This document shows, piece after piece, positions 1 to 8,073 of a stretch of 32,932 nt of DNA. The position numbers were made by a program, and so were the translations under genes. A model generated the notes under the pieces. That model was not told where the DNA came from, ran no database searches, and worked only from the letters and a program-made list of their open reading frames with translations. This stretch comes from Actinomadura soli (GTDB lineage Bacteria; Actinomycetota; Actinomycetes; Streptosporangiales; Streptosporangiaceae): positions 1-32,932 of the forward strand of contig NZ_VCKW01000073.1 in assembly GCF_005889715.1 (NCBI RefSeq). The letters are read 5' to 3'. Every line of letters starts with the position of its first letter. Positions within the stretch are counted from its first letter, which is position 1.

Positions 1-182
1 GGCAGCATCACGCCGTCGCCGAGGTCGACGTCCTCGGCGCCGGGGAACCGGTCGCGCAGGTCGCGCCGCGCGCCCACGGCGACGACGCGCTCGCCGAGGA
101 CGGCGACCGCCTCGGGCTCGCCGCCGTCCATGGTGATGATCCGGCGCGCCGAGAAGATCCTGGCGGGAACGTGCGGGCTCAT
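1..182 (-). CDS. Amidohydrolase family protein, N-terminal part (cut by window edge)
   Basis: Read on the minus strand from an ATG at 182, this gives about 60 residues. They contain an ARRIITMDGGEPEAVAVLGE segment followed by VVAVG and then a VDLGDGVMLP segment. This is the usual N-terminal beta-sandwich of YtcJ/imidazolonepropionase-like metal-dependent amidohydrolases, which ends just before the HxH metal motif. The metal site and catalytic domain lie outside the window, so the substrate cannot be named. The start codon overlaps the stop of the preceding short reading frame in an ATGA arrangement (179-182), suggesting it was the downstream member of a coupled pair. Family assignment is fairly secure; substrate is unknown. 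Confidence 0.7.
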   Translation of the reverse strand, partial: MSPHVPARIFSARRIITMDGGEPEAVAVLGERVVAVGARRDLRDRFPGAEDVDLGDGVML

Positions 183-286
183 CCGAGTCCCGCCGGGTCG
201 AGCAGCTTGAGCACGGGCACTCCGATCGTGGTGATGACGGTCATCGACATGACGCTGCCGATGAACGGATGGAAGTCGGCGGCCGC
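179..286 (-). pseudogene. C-terminal remnant of a membrane protein, or a short leader peptide
   Basis: The minus-strand frame ending at 179 has well-biased codons over about 35 residues. It contains HPFIGSVMSMTVITTIGVPV, then LKLLDPAGLG and a stop fused to the amidohydrolase ATG as ATGA. The hydrophobic stretch with TT and a following P resembles the last helix of a permease or antiporter (inference). Further upstream the frame stays open to the stop of the P1 peptidase at 458 but reads as non-protein-like (Arg/Pro/Ser-rich), so no intact 5' part exists here. The coding-looking part is either a truncated gene or a 23-aa leader starting at ATG 250. Confidence 0.3.
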
Positions 287-457
287 GTGACGGTACCCGG
301 GGCTCCGGGAGCGGCCGGAAGCCACGGCCAAGTCTCCGCGACCGTGTTGGACAGGTCGCGTTTCACGTGGGCCGCTGGTGTCGAGCGGGTGCTGGCCGGG
401 CGCGGGTGCGCGGTGACGTACCCGCGCCCGGCTTCGTCTGTCGTGGTCAGGGGGTGG

Positions 458-1759
458 TCAGGTGCTGGATGGGCGGAGCCTCCAGGTCCGTCTGCGGAGC
501 ATGACGAAGGCCGCCGCCGATGCCAGGATCGCGCCGGGCAGTGCCATGGGCCCGGTGATCAGCGGATGGGTGTCCGACGCCGGTTGGGTCGGTGGTGCCT
601 GGTCGTTGGGGGTGCCTGGGGCGGCGGCGCCGTGGGTGGTGAGCCCGCCGGTGCAGGCGCCGGTGAAGACCTGGCAGTAGGTTTGCCGGCCGGCCAGTGG
701 CGTGGCCCGGAGCGTCGCGTGGACGACGCCGCGGGAGAAGGCGCTGGCGGCCGCGTCAAGGATCGCTCCGAACCGGGCCCCGTCGGGGGCGTCGGCCTTG
801 CGGGTGCTGAGGGAGAAGATGGCGTCCCCGTCGCCCATGGTGTGGGCGGGGCGGATCGCCCGGGCGAGGCCGTCGTGTGCGACCTGCGCCATCTTCTGCA
901 GTTGGGGTGAGGTGAGCTTGGCGTTGGTGGCCACGACGCCGATCGTGGTGTTCTTGTCGAGCTTGCCGTCGTCCTCGTCGAGGGCGGGGGCGGCGGTCGT
1001 GCACTTGGTGGGGCGTTTGGTGTCGCCGAACTCGTTCTGCAGTTCCATGTACAACGCGTAGAGCTCGCAGCCCTGGGACTCGCTCCACACCCGGCCGCCG
1101 GAGTTCAGTACGACCAGCGCGCCGACGTAGAGGCCGTTGCCGAGGTCGACGCTGGCGGTTCCCACTCCGCCTTTCATCCGTGTTGTTGGCCCAGGGGTGC
1201 CGGTGCCGGTGCCGGCGCCGACGGATCCCTGGGCGACCGGGCCCGACTTGGCGGCTTTGGCGGCGCGGTAACCGAATTCGAAGTCCGGGGTCTTCTCCAG
1301 CTTCTGCTTCGTGTCGGCCCCTTGGCCGAGGTCGAAGACGATCGCTCCGCCCACCGCGGGCACCGCTTGCCCGCCGAACTGCGACCCTAGGCCGCGCTCT
1401 CGCAGGTACTGGACGACTCCGGCGTAGGGGGAAAGGCCCATCCAGCTTCCCCCGGACAGGAAGAGACCATGGACATCGGGTTGCAGGGCCACGGGTTGGA
1501 GCGCGTCGGTGTTGACGGTTCCGGGCGCTCCGCCGCGGACGTCGGCCCCGGCAAGTGCCCCGTCGGGCAGGATGAGCGCGGTGGTGCCGGTAACGTTCGT
1601 GGTGTCGGTGTAGTGGCCGACCGTCACGCCGGGGACATCGGTGATGGCGTTGTTCGGTCCGGTTCTGCCTTTTTCGTCGGCGTAGACCGGCGCGGGCGTC
1701 ATCACGCCCAGCGCCAGGGCGGCGGTTATCAGGCCGCCCAGAGTGCCGCGATGCTTCAT
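458..1759 (-). CDS. Secreted P1-family (DmpA/NylC-like) N-terminal-nucleophile hydrolase with C-terminal membrane anchor
   Basis: The 433-aa product has a Sec signal peptide (basic MKHR start, hydrophobic 8-20, cleavage near the VYA-D site at 25-28). A P1/S58-type domain follows: ITDVPGVTVGHYTD (39-52), the GADVRGGAPGT segment (71-81) and LSGGSWMGLSPYAG (101-114). NTTIGVVATNA lies at 270-280, where N270/T271 matches the autoprocessing Asn-Thr bond of NylC/DmpA peptidases. T271 is therefore the predicted nucleophile. Family members cleave N-terminal amino acids from amides and peptides or hydrolyse nylon oligomers. Unusually, the domain is followed by a Pro/Thr-rich linker (376-400), a hydrophobic segment (about 405-420) and an RRR tail, implying anchoring on the outside of the membrane. 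The start is supported by an AGGTGA ribosome site six bases upstream. It lies downstream of, and co-directional with, the liv operon. Confidence 0.85.
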   Translation of the reverse strand: MKHRGTLGGLITAALALGVMTPAPVYADEKGRTGPNNAITDVPGVTVGHYTDTTNVTGTTALILPDGALAGADVRGGAPGTVNTDALQPVALQPDVHGLFLSGGSWMGLSPYAGVVQYLRERGLGSQFGGQAVPAVGGAIVFDLGQGADTKQKLEKTPDFEFGYRAAKAAKSGPVAQGSVGAGTGTGTPGPTTRMKGGVGTASVDLGNGLYVGALVVLNSGGRVWSESQGCELYALYMELQNEFGDTKRPTKCTTAAPALDEDDGKLDKNTTIGVVATNAKLTSPQLQKMAQVAHDGLARAIRPAHTMGDGDAIFSLSTRKADAPDGARFGAILDAAASAFSRGVVHATLRATPLAGRQTYCQVFTGACTGGLTTHGAAAPGTPNDQAPPTQPASDTHPLITGPMALPGAILASAAAFVMLRRRTWRLRPSST

Positions 1760-1799
1760 GGTTGTTCACCTCACGCAATGGCGCATAGTGGGACATTTT

Positions 1800-1820
1800 C
1801 GGCGAGCGGGCTGCTCGCCG
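1800..1820. other. Hairpin upstream of the P1 peptidase gene
   Basis: Eight-base inverted repeat CGGCGAGC (1800-1807) and GCTCGCCG (1813-1820) with a five-base loop, about 40 bases before the P1 peptidase start. There is no T-run on its 3' side in the minus-strand transcript (it is followed by GAAAATG), so it is more likely a leader structure or operator than a terminator. The rest of 1760-2014 shows no convincing gene. Confidence 0.35.
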
Positions 1821-2014
1821 GCGGTATGACCTCCCTTCCGACTGGTGCCGCGGACACCGGCCGCCTCAGGCCGCCGGCGGCCGTTCCTCACCGAGATCGC
1901 AAGCGGATGTGGGGGTGCGATCGGTGCGGAGGGACCGAGGACGATCACGCGGGGGTGCCGTGCCGGTCCGATCTGGGGTTCGGGGCTCCTGTGGTCTCGG
2001 GTCTCGCGGGGCTT

Positions 2015-2050
2015 TGGCCCGCCCGGCCTGTGGGCGGATCGGGCGGGCCA
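2015..2050 (-). terminator. Strong GC hairpin just after livF
   Basis: An 11-base perfect inverted repeat, TGGCCCGCCCG (2015-2025) and CGGGCGGGCCA (2040-2050), has a 14-base loop and starts five bases beyond the livF stop. It lacks a U-tract, as is common for actinobacterial hairpin terminators. Its position suggests it ends or attenuates the liv transcript before the P1 peptidase gene. Confidence 0.6.
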
Positions 2051-2055
2051 GGGCG

Positions 2056-2778
2056 TCAGTCGGGGTGCGGCGAATCAGTGGAGCCCGCTGTCTTCAGGGC
2101 CAGGTGACGGTCACGGATCGAGGGTGCGTCCTGGAATTCCTGGACGGTGCCGTCGAAGACCACGCGGCCGCTGTCGAGCACGTAGACGCGGTCGGCCAGT
2201 TGCAGGCAAAGGTCGAGGCGCTGCTCGACAAGGAGCACCGATGGTCCGCGTTGCCGCAGGTCGGCCAGGACGTCGGCGAGCTGGGCCACGATGACCGGTG
2301 CCAGTCCTTCGGTCGGCTCGTCGAGCATCACCAGGCGGGGTGCGCCGAGCAGTGCCCGGGCGATCGCCAGCATCTGCTGTTCGCCGCCGGACAGCCGGTC
2401 GCCTTTGTTGCGCCTCCGCTCGGCCAGGCGGGGAAAGCGGTCGTAGACGTCGTCCAGGCTCCACTGGGCGCCGGGGCGCCTGGAGATCGCGAGGTTCTGC
2501 TCCACGGTGAGCCGGCCGAAGATTCCCCGGTCCTCGGGGACGTAGGCGATTCCCAGCCGGGCGGACTCGAAGGCCGACCTGCGGTCCAGGTCGTGGCCGT
2601 CGAAGGTGATCCGTCCCGACCGCCGCACCAGGCCCATCACCGACTTCAGCAGCGTGGACTTCCCTGCTCCGTTGCGGCCGAGCAGCGCGACGGTCTCCCC
2701 GGTGCCCACGTCGAGCGAGACGCCGTCCAGGACCTGGCTCTTGCCGTAGAAGGCGGCGACCTCATTCAGCGTCAGCAT
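2056..2778 (-). CDS. livF: Branched-chain amino acid-type ABC importer, ATPase subunit LivF
   Basis: The 240-aa protein is of normal LivF length. It shows Walker A GRNGAGKST (34-42), the Q-loop region VPEDRGIFGRLTVEQNL, signature LSGGEQQ, Walker B RLVMLDEP followed by TEGLAP (the LivF-typical TEGLAP stretch), and a switch histidine replaced in sequence by the VLLVEQRLDL segment usual for LivF (Q after E). It couples ATP hydrolysis to uptake together with LivG, on the cytoplasmic face. Its start overlaps the end of livG by 17 bases, so the two are translationally coupled. It is the last gene of the operon, followed by a strong hairpin. Confidence 0.95.
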   Translation of the reverse strand: MLTLNEVAAFYGKSQVLDGVSLDVGTGETVALLGRNGAGKSTLLKSVMGLVRRSGRITFDGHDLDRRSAFESARLGIAYVPEDRGIFGRLTVEQNLAISRRPGAQWSLDDVYDRFPRLAERRRNKGDRLSGGEQQMLAIARALLGAPRLVMLDEPTEGLAPVIVAQLADVLADLRQRGPSVLLVEQRLDLCLQLADRVYVLDSGRVVFDGTVQEFQDAPSIRDRHLALKTAGSTDSPHPD

Positions 2779-3553
2779 CGGACGCTCCCTCCAACTCGCC
2801 GCCCAGATAGGCCCGCCGGACCTCGACGTCGGACTGGATCTGCTCGGGTGGGCCGGAGGTCAGCACCCGCCCCGACACCAGGACGGTGATGCGGTCGGCG
2901 ACTCGCATGGTCAGGGCCATGTTGTGTTCGATCATCACGACGGTGTGCGTTCCGGCCAGCCGGGCCAGCAGGGATTCCATGGCGGGGATGTCGTCGACGC
3001 CCATTCCGGAGGTCGGTTCGTCCAGCAGCAGGATCCGCGGCCGGGGCGCCAGGGCCATGGCCACCTCCAGCAGCCGCTGCTGCCCGTGGCTGAGCTCGGC
3101 GGCCCGGCGCTCGGCGACCCGGTCCAGGCCCACCTGGTCGAGGACCTCGCCGGCGCGCGCGAGCCCGGCGTGATCGTGTTCGACCGGCCGCCACATCGAC
3201 AGCGCCCGCCGCAGCCGCCGCCCCGACGCGGCCAGCCTGACGTTCTCCCGGACGGTCAGGTCTTGGAAGAGGCTGGTGACCTGGAACGATCGAGCGACGC
3301 CCATGGCCACGCGGCGGTGTTCCGGTGACTGATGCGCCGGCCGTCCGTTCACCAGGACCCGGCCGGCGGTCGGGCGCAGCCGACCGGTGAGGATGTTGAA
3401 CAGGGTCGTCTTGCCGGCCCCATTGGGGCCGATGATCGCGTGCAGCGTGCCCGGGGCGATGGACAGGCTCACCTCCTCCAGTGCGGTGAAGCCGCCGAAG
3501 CGGCGGGTGACCCCGACCATCTCCAGCGCCGTGGCGTCGCGGGTCCCGGTCAT
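2762..3553 (-). CDS. livG: Branched-chain amino acid-type ABC importer, ATPase subunit LivG
   Basis: The 263-aa product starts MTGTRDATALEMVGVTRRFG. It has Walker A GPNGAGKTT (42-50), Q-loop area VARSFQVTSLFQDLTVRENV, signature LSHGQQ, Walker B ILLLDEPTSGM and switch HN in VVMIEHNMAL. The ATG at 3553 was chosen because it overlaps the livM stop as ATGA, typical of coupled translation. The frame stays open far upstream inside livM, but that extension is an antisense-type shadow with no family similarity. It works as a heterodimer with LivF to energise the LivHM permease. Confidence 0.95.
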   Translation of the reverse strand: MTGTRDATALEMVGVTRRFGGFTALEEVSLSIAPGTLHAIIGPNGAGKTTLFNILTGRLRPTAGRVLVNGRPAHQSPEHRRVAMGVARSFQVTSLFQDLTVRENVRLAASGRRLRRALSMWRPVEHDHAGLARAGEVLDQVGLDRVAERRAAELSHGQQRLLEVAMALAPRPRILLLDEPTSGMGVDDIPAMESLLARLAGTHTVVMIEHNMALTMRVADRITVLVSGRVLTSGPPEQIQSDVEVRRAYLGGELEGASDADAE

Positions 3554-4608
3554 CGCACCCACCCCCGGACCAGGGCGACGGACGCGGCGAGCCCGCCGCG
3601 CAGCCCGCCCCACAGACCGCCCCGCAATGCCAGGACCACAGCAAGCAGAGCCGCCGCGAGCAGGATCTGCCAGCGATCCCACGTCGGCGCCAGGTAATGC
3701 GACAGCAGCAGGTACGCCAGCGAGCCCAGAAAAGAACCGAACAACGACCCGGTGCCGCCCAGGATCGTCATCACCAGGATCATCGTGGAGGTCTCCAGTT
3801 GCAGCGCGCTGTCGGGCACCGAACCGAGAAAGACCGCGTAAAGCCCTCCCGCGACCCCGCTGACCAGGCCGGACACCGTGAAGGCGAGCAGCTTGAACAG
3901 CATCGTGGGATAACCGATCGCGATCGCGCGGTCCTCGTTCTCCCGGATGGCCATCAGCGTGGCGCCGAAGGCTGAGCGGGTGAGGCGGGTCAGCGCCCAG
4001 TAGGCGGCGACGAAGGTCACCGACGCGACCGCGAACATCACCGCGCCGGTGTCCAATTCCAGCCACGTCGATCCGAACGCCCCCAGGGTCATCGCCGGGA
4101 ACCCGCGCAGGCCGTTCTCACCACCGGTGACGTCCTTGAACAGGTACACCGCGTAGGCGAACATCGACGCGAAGGCGAAGGTGAGCATCACGAAGTGCAC
4201 GTCCCGGCGCAGGATGCACAAGCTGCCCACGACGGTGGCGACGACCGCCCCGGCCACGGTCGCTATCAAAAGCCCGGCCGGCGCCTGCACGTCCCAATGG
4301 ACGAACGACAAACCGGCCGCGAACGCGCCGACGCCGAAGAGGATGCCCTGGCCGAACGACAGCAGCCCGGTGTAGCCCAGCAGCAGGTTGCAGCCCAGGG
4401 CCGCGATGGCGTAGATGACGATCGTGCTCGCGAGCGAGTAACTCGGCGCGAAGATCGCCAGCCCGGCGACGGCGCAGACAGGGGCGGCCAGCGGCATGAT
4501 GGCCCTCCGGCCACGCCGGGCCGCACCGGCCCGGCGGGGCGAGCGCCCGATCGAGGAAGCGTATGGAGCGGCAGCCGATGCGGTGGTCGAGGTGACCTCG
4601 TCAGGCAT
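3550..4608 (-). CDS. livM: Branched-chain amino acid-type ABC importer, permease LivM
   Basis: The 352-aa polytopic membrane protein has a basic, Ala/Ser-rich 35-residue N-terminal extension followed by about eight to ten hydrophobic segments. Diagnostic LivM features are LLLGYTGLLSFGQGILFGVG near residue 75, and the cytoplasmic coupling loop RENEDRAIAIGY. FKLLAFTVSGLVSGVAGGLY follows, then ILVMTILGGTGSLFGSFLG near the end. The start has a GGAGG site about seven bases upstream and overlaps the end of livH by eight bases. It forms the transmembrane channel with LivH. The substrate class (branched amino acids, amides, urea or similar) cannot be fixed from sequence. Confidence 0.95.
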   Translation of the reverse strand: MPDEVTSTTASAAAPYASSIGRSPRRAGAARRGRRAIMPLAAPVCAVAGLAIFAPSYSLASTIVIYAIAALGCNLLLGYTGLLSFGQGILFGVGAFAAGLSFVHWDVQAPAGLLIATVAGAVVATVVGSLCILRRDVHFVMLTFAFASMFAYAVYLFKDVTGGENGLRGFPAMTLGAFGSTWLELDTGAVMFAVASVTFVAAYWALTRLTRSAFGATLMAIRENEDRAIAIGYPTMLFKLLAFTVSGLVSGVAGGLYAVFLGSVPDSALQLETSTMILVMTILGGTGSLFGSFLGSLAYLLLSHYLAPTWDRWQILLAAALLAVVLALRGGLWGGLRGGLAASVALVRGWVR

Positions 4609-5473
4609 GGGACAGCCTCCTCATCACCACGTCGCTGCGGGCCAGCAGCACCAGCGCCATCAGGACGTAGACGATCACGTTGCCGGCCGCGGGCGCGTAG
4701 ACCACCGCGATGCTCTGCACCTCGGCGACGGCCAGGGCGGCCACCAGCGTCCCGCCGAAGCTGCCGATGCCGCCGACCACCACCACGACGACCGCCAGCC
4801 CGAGCACCTCGGTGCCGGTGACGGGCGCCATGCCGCGCATCGGCGTGGCCAGCACCCCCGCGAGCGCCGCCAGCCCGGCGGCCAGGGCGAAGGTCACCGA
4901 GAACAACCGGAACACGTTGACGCCGAGGCAGACGATCATGTCGGGCCGCTCCGACCCCGCGCGCAGCTTGGCGCCGAACGTGGTCCGTTCGAGCAGCACC
5001 CACAGCAGCACGGTCAGCGCCGCGGCCAGCACGACCACGAAGATCCGGTACCACGGGTAGGTGACCGGGCCCACGTCGACCGTGCCCGACAGGCTTTCGG
5101 GGGCGTTCAGCGTGAAGGAGTTCGCGCCCCACACCAGCGTCACGATCTCCTGAACGGTGATGGCCAGGGCGAGGGTCGCCACGATCTGGTAGGTGTGCGC
5201 CAGCCGGTACATCCGGCGCAGCAGCACACGTTCGGCGATCGCGGCGATCGCGGCGACGATGAACGGCGCGACCAGCAGGGCGACCCACAGGCTCCATCCG
5301 CGCCCGGTCAGCTCGAACGCCGCGTAGGCACCGAGCACGAAGAAGGCGCCATGTGCGAAGTTCACGAAGTTCATCAGGCCGAAGACCAGCGTGAAGCCGA
5401 CCGCGGTCAGGAAGTAGATCAGGCCGTTGCCCAGGCCGTTGAGGGCCTGGCTGAGCAGGAGTGTGGAATCCAC
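4601..5473 (-). CDS. livH: Branched-chain amino acid-type ABC importer, permease LivH
   Basis: The 290-aa polytopic membrane protein begins VDSTLLLSQALNGLGNGLIY. LivH hallmarks are TLVFGLMNFVNFAHGAFFVLG close to the N-terminus, a periplasmic NAPESLSGTVDVG segment and a DMIVCLGVNVFRLFSVTFALA coupling-loop region. VVVVVGGIGSFGGTLVAAL lies in the C-terminal part. I chose the GTG at 5473 because it sits seven bases after the livK stop with GAGG just upstream. A longer frame from 5533 would run back into livK and adds no family sequence. It pairs with LivM. Confidence 0.93.
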   Translation of the reverse strand: MDSTLLLSQALNGLGNGLIYFLTAVGFTLVFGLMNFVNFAHGAFFVLGAYAAFELTGRGWSLWVALLVAPFIVAAIAAIAERVLLRRMYRLAHTYQIVATLALAITVQEIVTLVWGANSFTLNAPESLSGTVDVGPVTYPWYRIFVVVLAAALTVLLWVLLERTTFGAKLRAGSERPDMIVCLGVNVFRLFSVTFALAAGLAALAGVLATPMRGMAPVTGTEVLGLAVVVVVVGGIGSFGGTLVAALAVAEVQSIAVVYAPAAGNVIVYVLMALVLLARSDVVMRRLSHA

Positions 5474-5480
5474 CGGCGCC

Positions 5481-6752
5481 TCAGCTTCCCAGCGGCCGCA
5501 GGGTGCAGCCGGTGCGTTCGGCGGGCACCACACTGGCGCCCCGGGAGACGAGCTCCATCAGGTCGTCGTCGTCGGCCATCGCGGACTTCTTGCGCCCGCG
5601 CAGCAGCAGGTAGTCGCGCACGACCTGGTGATCCTGGGCCCTGATCGTCTCCTGGCCGGTGAGACCGGCGAACCTGGTGCCCTCCAGCGCCTTGGCCACC
5701 GCGGCGGGGTCGGCCGAGCCGGCCTTCTGGACGCCGTCGGCGATCATCTTGGCGGTGGCGTAGCCGACGGCGTGACCGTATCCGGGGTTCGCTCCGTCGT
5801 GCTCGCGGCGGAACGCTTCGACGAACCGCTTGTTCTCCGGGGTGTCCAGGGTGTGCCAGTACTGGGCGCCGGCGTAGATGCCCTCCATGGTGTCGGCGCC
5901 GAGCGCCCGGAACTGGCTCAGCCCGCCGCTCCACACCAGCAGGATGGTCATCTTCTTCTTGACGCCGAAGCTGACCGCCTGCTTGATCGTCGTGGTCGAC
6001 TGGGCGCCGAAGTTCAGGATGCACAGCACGTCGGGCCGTGCCGCCACGGCGTTGTTGACGTACCCGGAGAACTCCGTGGCGTCCAGGCCGTGGAAGGAGT
6101 TGCCGACGTGCTCGATGCCGCGGGCGCGGAAGACCTCCTTCGCCGCCGCCAGCAGGGACTGCCCGAACACGTAGTCCGGAGTGATCGTGTACCAGCGCCG
6201 CAGCGACGGCTGTTGCTCTGCCAGCCGCCGGACGGTCTCCTGGACCGCCCCGTAGGTGGCCACCGCCCAGCGGAAGGTGCCAGACCGGCATTCCTTGCCG
6301 GTGATCTCGTCGGCGCCGGCCGCGGTCGCGAACAGCCCTCCGGCACGGTTGGCCTCGTCGCTGACCGCCAGCGCGACGTTGGAGAGCAGCCCGCCGAAGA
6401 AGAACCGCGCGCCGGCCGAGGAGCTTTCCCGGGTACGGCGCACGGCGTCGTCGATCTTCTCCTGGGTGTCGTAGGTGACGACCTCCAGGCGGCGCCCGGC
6501 GAGCTTGCCGCCGTACAGGGCGGGCACCAGCCGCAGCCCGTCCACCGCCTCCTTGCCCAGCTCGGCCTGCGCGCCGGAGGTGCCGTACAGGCCGACGAAG
6601 TTGATCGCGTCCTTGTTGATCGTCCCGCCGGAGGCCGCCGGGGTGGTCTGATCGCTCTTGGCGCAGCCCGCGATGCCGGACAGGGCCACCGCGCCGCCCA
6701 CCATCCCGGCGCCTCTGATGAACGCCCTGCGTCCAACGACCCGTGTGCTCAT
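5481..6752 (-). CDS. livK: ABC importer substrate-binding lipoprotein (LivK-like, Peripla_BP_6)
   Basis: The 423-aa precursor has a twin-arginine-like N-terminus (GRRAFIRGAG, 7-16) and a lipobox LSGIAGC with C30 as the lipidation site, so it should be tethered outside the membrane. The mature part is a type I periplasmic-binding fold. It contains INFVGLYGTSGAQAELGKEA at the start of the first lobe, LEVVTYDTQEKIDDAVRRTR, RRWYTITPDYVFGQSLLAAA between lobes, and GHAVGYATAKMIADGVQKAG near the end. It is the first gene of the liv operon and sets substrate specificity. Ligand is unknown; the family also includes amide-, urea- and aromatic-binding members. Confidence 0.93.
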   Translation of the reverse strand: MSTRVVGRRAFIRGAGMVGGAVALSGIAGCAKSDQTTPAASGGTINKDAINFVGLYGTSGAQAELGKEAVDGLRLVPALYGGKLAGRRLEVVTYDTQEKIDDAVRRTRESSSAGARFFFGGLLSNVALAVSDEANRAGGLFATAAGADEITGKECRSGTFRWAVATYGAVQETVRRLAEQQPSLRRWYTITPDYVFGQSLLAAAKEVFRARGIEHVGNSFHGLDATEFSGYVNNAVAARPDVLCILNFGAQSTTTIKQAVSFGVKKKMTILLVWSGGLSQFRALGADTMEGIYAGAQYWHTLDTPENKRFVEAFRREHDGANPGYGHAVGYATAKMIADGVQKAGSADPAAVAKALEGTRFAGLTGQETIRAQDHQVVRDYLLLRGRKKSAMADDDDLMELVSRGASVVPAERTGCTLRPLGS

Positions 6753-6868
6753 CGGTCATCTCCTCAGCCGCTCCGAATGCAGTGGACCAAGTCTGAAACC
6801 CATATTCCGGCCAGGCAATCGACGAAATGTAAGCACAATGGCCAGCGAAATTACAATGTGCTGGCGAA

Positions 6869-6897
6869 TTAATGGCATGCCGATAATGCGGAGTCAA
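6869..6897 (-). promoter_or_regulatory. Candidate promoter of the liv operon
   Basis: On the minus strand, TTGACT (6897-6892) and CATTAA (6874-6869) are separated by 17 bases in the AT-richer divergent intergenic region, giving a leader of roughly 110 bases before livK. The -35 is a good match, the -10 moderate. Position relative to both divergent genes supports it. Confidence 0.4.
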
Positions 6898-6949
6898 ACC
6901 CCTTGCGCGTACGTTAGTCGCTCATCAATGATTGGACATCGGAAGATCT

Positions 6950-6959
6950 ACGTATACGT
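6950..6959. promoter_or_regulatory. Perfect palindrome in the livK/LuxR divergent promoter region
   Basis: ACGTATACGT is a perfect 10-base palindrome about 60 bases upstream of the LuxR-type gene. It overlaps a possible -10 (TATACG, 6953-6958) that lies 15 bases after TTGGAC (6932-6937). A related CGTACG core occurs at 6907-6912. It is a plausible operator for autoregulation or control of the liv operon, but the binding protein is inferred. Confidence 0.35.
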
Positions 6960-7020
6960 TTCGCCAGGTCGCCTGCTAGCATGCCTGGCCAACCGCGTCG
7001 AAGTCCGTGGGGGGCTCATC

Positions 7021-8073
7021 ATGAGCATGCCGCGAACCGATCATGTCCAATTCGACACACGTCACCTCCGGGCCATCGCCGAGGTCGGCTACCAAGTCGG
7101 CCGTCCCGCCCAGACCGAGGGCGTGCCGACCGCACTGGAGGCTCTGCGCCCCGTCCTGCCCTACGAGGCGTTCGAGGTGGTGGAGTACGACCCGGCCACC
7201 AGCGTCCACCGCGTACTGGCCTTCGCCGGCTACACCCCCCAGACAGCGGCGGCGGGCGCAACGGAGTTCCTCGACACCGTCGCCTTCCGCTACACCTCCG
7301 GCCAGCGACTGACGGGCCGCATCGGACTCCCGGAACTGGCCGGATTCGAAAAAAGCGAATACTACGCCAAACACCTCGACCCACCGGGATGGGTCGCCGG
7401 GATGACCGCACCGCTATACCTCAACGACGGCCGCTACGTCGGCATGCTGCATTTCAGCTCCACCGACGCGACCGCATTCGGACCCATCGAATGCGCCCTG
7501 CTGGACGCCGTGTCCCCCATCATGGCCAGAATCGTGGACGTCACCCGCGGGGCCACACTGCCGTCCATGATCGTGCCACCAGAATTCTCGGCCCTGGCAT
7601 TCACCCAAGACGGACGATCCGCCACCGTCTCCGCCGTCCCGGAACCAGACCCGACGGCCCGGCCACCGTGGCTGCCGGAGGTGGCACGGCGCTTCCTGGC
7701 CAGCGAACGCACGGAGGCACGCCGGCAATGGATCGACCCGGCCGGCCGCTGGCACGAAGTGCGCCTCCTACGCGCCTACCGGCACACCGTCTCCGGCGCC
7801 CAGCCGATCGGCGTCGTCGCCATCCGCCAGGGCTCACCGCCCTACGGCCTGACAGCCCGCGAGCTAGACGTGCTGTCGGAGGTGGCAGCGGGCAAGACGA
7901 CTGCGGACATCGCGACCAGACTCCAGGTCAGCTCCCGCACCATCACCACCCACCTTGAGCACCTGATGGCCAAGCTCGCCTGCACAACACGCACACAGGC
8001 GGCCACCCTCGCCCACGACGAAGGCCTCATCCGTCTAGACCCCGACCGCCTTCCAACCACCCCCAGGCCGTAA
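7021..8073 (+). CDS. GAF-domain LuxR-type transcriptional regulator
   Basis: The 350-aa protein has an N-terminal GAF-like sensory region (about 20-185; segments LRPVLPYEAFEVVEYDP, GWVAGMTAPLYLNDGRYVGM and LHFSSTDATAFGPIECALLD). A second alpha/beta region follows, ending SGAQPIGVVAIRQG. The C-terminal LuxR/GerE helix-turn-helix covers 276-337 (LTARELDVLSEVAAGKTTAD, then IATRLQVSSRTITTHLEHLM). ATG 7021 was chosen because GGGGG lies seven bases upstream. The frame is open further upstream but runs through the promoter region. Being divergent from the liv operon, it probably controls that operon, perhaps in response to a small ligand of the GAF domain (inference). Its short GAF-HTH layout matches many actinobacterial local regulators. 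Confidence 0.9.
   Translation: MSMPRTDHVQFDTRHLRAIAEVGYQVGRPAQTEGVPTALEALRPVLPYEAFEVVEYDPATSVHRVLAFAGYTPQTAAAGATEFLDTVAFRYTSGQRLTGRIGLPELAGFEKSEYYAKHLDPPGWVAGMTAPLYLNDGRYVGMLHFSSTDATAFGPIECALLDAVSPIMARIVDVTRGATLPSMIVPPEFSALAFTQDGRSATVSAVPEPDPTARPPWLPEVARRFLASERTEARRQWIDPAGRWHEVRLLRAYRHTVSGAQPIGVVAIRQGSPPYGLTARELDVLSEVAAGKTTADIATRLQVSSRTITTHLEHLMAKLACTTRTQAATLAHDEGLIRLDPDRLPTTPRP

Noticed and set aside
2762..4066. 434-codon version of livG
   Set aside because: The extra 171 N-terminal residues lie inside livM in another frame and have no ABC similarity; the ATGA-coupled start at 3553 is preferred.
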